A stretch of 64,000 nt of DNA from Myxosarcina sp. GA_180221_E-2-1-MAG-40_15 (lineage in GTDB: Bacteria; Cyanobacteriota; Cyanobacteriia; Cyanobacteriales; Xenococcaceae). Position 1 is the stretch's first letter, and each line of letters opens with the position of its first letter. This document shows positions 63,368-64,000 of the stretch, in pieces. The notes beneath the pieces were generated by a model. It searched no databases. It was not told the origin of the DNA and was given only the letters and a program-made list of their open reading frames with translations. A program made the translations under genes and the position numbers. The stretch covers positions 108,259 to 172,258 of the forward strand of contig JAIMKV010000001.1 in NCBI GenBank assembly GCA_020692205.1, given 5' to 3'.

Positions 63368-63655
63368 ATGAAAGACACATCATTAGAAAAAGCCACGCCT
63401 TTAAACTGTTTTTTCGCTGCTAGTATTTCGGGGGGAATCGCCTTCTGTCTATATTTGCTGTTTAACTCTGTGGTGCAAACTTATGCAACTAAGGCTGTTA
63501 CCTCGACTAATCCTGTGGTAATTAACTTGACCGCAGCCGTTAGGACAATGGTTATGGGTATTGTGGCACTGGGTACAGGAGTCTTTGGTGTAGTGGCAGT
63601 AGGATTGTTTTTGTTGGGGATTCAAGTGACAGTAAAAAGTCTGAGAAAAACCTAG
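63368..63655 (+). CDS. DUF3082 family membrane protein
   Basis: The 95-residue product has two membrane helices (CFFAASISGGIAFCLYLLFN and VMGIVALGTGVFGVVAVGLF) joined by a polar loop, the pattern of cyanobacterial DUF3082. Its function is unknown, and a thylakoid or plasma membrane location is inference. The gene begins 12 bases after the aroF terminator. The last bases overlap a second open frame in another register (see the next entry). Confidence 0.85.
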   Translation: MKDTSLEKATPLNCFFAASISGGIAFCLYLLFNSVVQTYATKAVTSTNPVVINLTAAVRTMVMGIVALGTGVFGVVAVGLFLLGIQVTVKSLRKT

Positions 63656-63837
63656 ATTGGCTACATTTAACCTCGCCTTTCCATGCAGAATATTACAGCG
63701 ATAAACCTAACGGAATGACTTCGTTACGCAAATTGTCGGATCTTTTACCAAACTACCTACAGAAAGCGAATAATTCCCAAGCGCGATTCCACTTTGCGTA
63801 CCATTCAGATCGCAATACGATTAAGATAACTCAATGA
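63652..63837 (+). pseudogene. Open frame without start codon after DUF3082, possible remnant
   Basis: A frame reads DWLHLTSPFHAEYYSDKPNG, then MTSLRKLSDLLPNYLQKANN and SQARFHFAYHSDRNTIKITQ before TGA. It begins inside DUF3082 in another register, with the first ATG only at codon 20. The composition is protein-like, but I recognise no family. It may be the end of a gene whose start was lost, or chance. Confidence 0.25.
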
Positions 63838-63890
63838 CCCCTGCAATTAACTTCCAACAACAATTGTCTCTTTCCCAAGGTTGTCCAAGA

Positions 63891-64000
63891 CTAATTGTAA
63901 ATAAACATTCTTTCTATACCTTCTACAAATAATTCTCTAGCAGCAATTTTTTCATAGATAGCTTTGCCATCTATATAGCAGCTGTCATCTTGTGGCCTTG
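63891..64000 (-). CDS. C-terminal end of a gene cut by the window edge
   Basis: A minus-strand frame enters from the right edge and ends at TAG (63891-63893). The visible 35 residues are RPQDDSCYIDGKAIYEKIAA then RELFVEGIERMFIYN. They show an alternating charged and hydrophobic helix pattern, and codon use looks normal. The family cannot be told from this much sequence. Confidence 0.55.
   Translation of the reverse strand, partial: RPQDDSCYIDGKAIYEKIAARELFVEGIERMFIYN

Overview
The window looks like a stretch of chromosome from a cyanobacterium. Directly visible signs are the many HIP1-type GCGATCGC octamers on both strands, NdhH of the NDH-1 complex, an MPBQ/MSBQ methyltransferase of tocopherol/plastoquinone synthesis, a PAM68-type photosystem II assembly protein, a DASH cryptochrome, and several families found almost only in cyanobacteria (DUF1815, DUF6761-like, DUF3082). 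The base composition is AT-leaning. The mix of stress genes and intergenic heptamer repeats would suit a coccoid, pleurocapsalean-like or desiccation-tolerant lineage, but that placement is inference. No rRNA, tRNA, CRISPR array, transposase or prophage gene was seen.

Layout. 1-3.8 kb: cell-surface polysaccharide genes (beta-helix protein cut by the left edge, FkbM methyltransferase, flippase). 4-9.7 kb: housekeeping (ndhH, folC, a GalU-type nucleotidyltransferase, an RNA methyltransferase). 9.8-19.4 kb: signalling and transport (diguanylate cyclase, MFS, two ABC ATPases without permeases, an OmpR-type regulator with an altered acidic pocket), YidD and a glycosyltransferase. 20-24.3 kb: monothiol glutaredoxin beside BolA, a secreted phospholipase D-like protein with an embedded EF-hand, and an overlapping pair ending in a [2Fe-2S] thioredoxin-like domain.

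25.6-32.4 kb is a one-strand array that reads as a stress/redox island: zinc alcohol dehydrogenase (frameshifted in an 8-base G run), YflT-like stress protein, small secreted protein, SRPBCC protein, lipoprotein, FAD oxidoreductase with a Rieske tail, and a membrane RCK protein. A second, smaller locus at 53.6-55.7 kb (DJ-1/PfpI protein, a paralogous lipoprotein, an NAD(P)-binding protein) carries the same lipoprotein signature. The two lipoproteins share a roughly 65-residue C-terminal module that I cannot assign to a known family; this is my best candidate for an undescribed system.

32.6-45.5 kb: AIM24-family protein, RR-GAF-PAS-histidine kinase, DASH cryptochrome, a tail-anchored receiver protein, a Crp-like regulator divergent from an SLC13 permease, SAM hydroxide adenosyltransferase and succinate-semialdehyde dehydrogenase. 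45.8-49.8 kb: acpP, fabF and tkt. 55.9-63.7 kb: MPBQ methyltransferase, PhoD-like phosphatase, rpsO with the PAM68 gene, a decayed DUF29 gene and DAHP synthase. The right edge cuts a minus-strand gene.

Intergenic regions hold many 7-bp-period tandem repeats, hairpin elements (one nested inside a heptamer array near 37.5 kb), a dispersed repeat containing TATGCG(T/A)AGCGGTAT, and a MITE-like element at 24.3 kb. Several short open frames (13.7, 25.4, 62.0 and 63.7 kb) look like gene debris. All family assignments come from reading the sequence; no database search was run.
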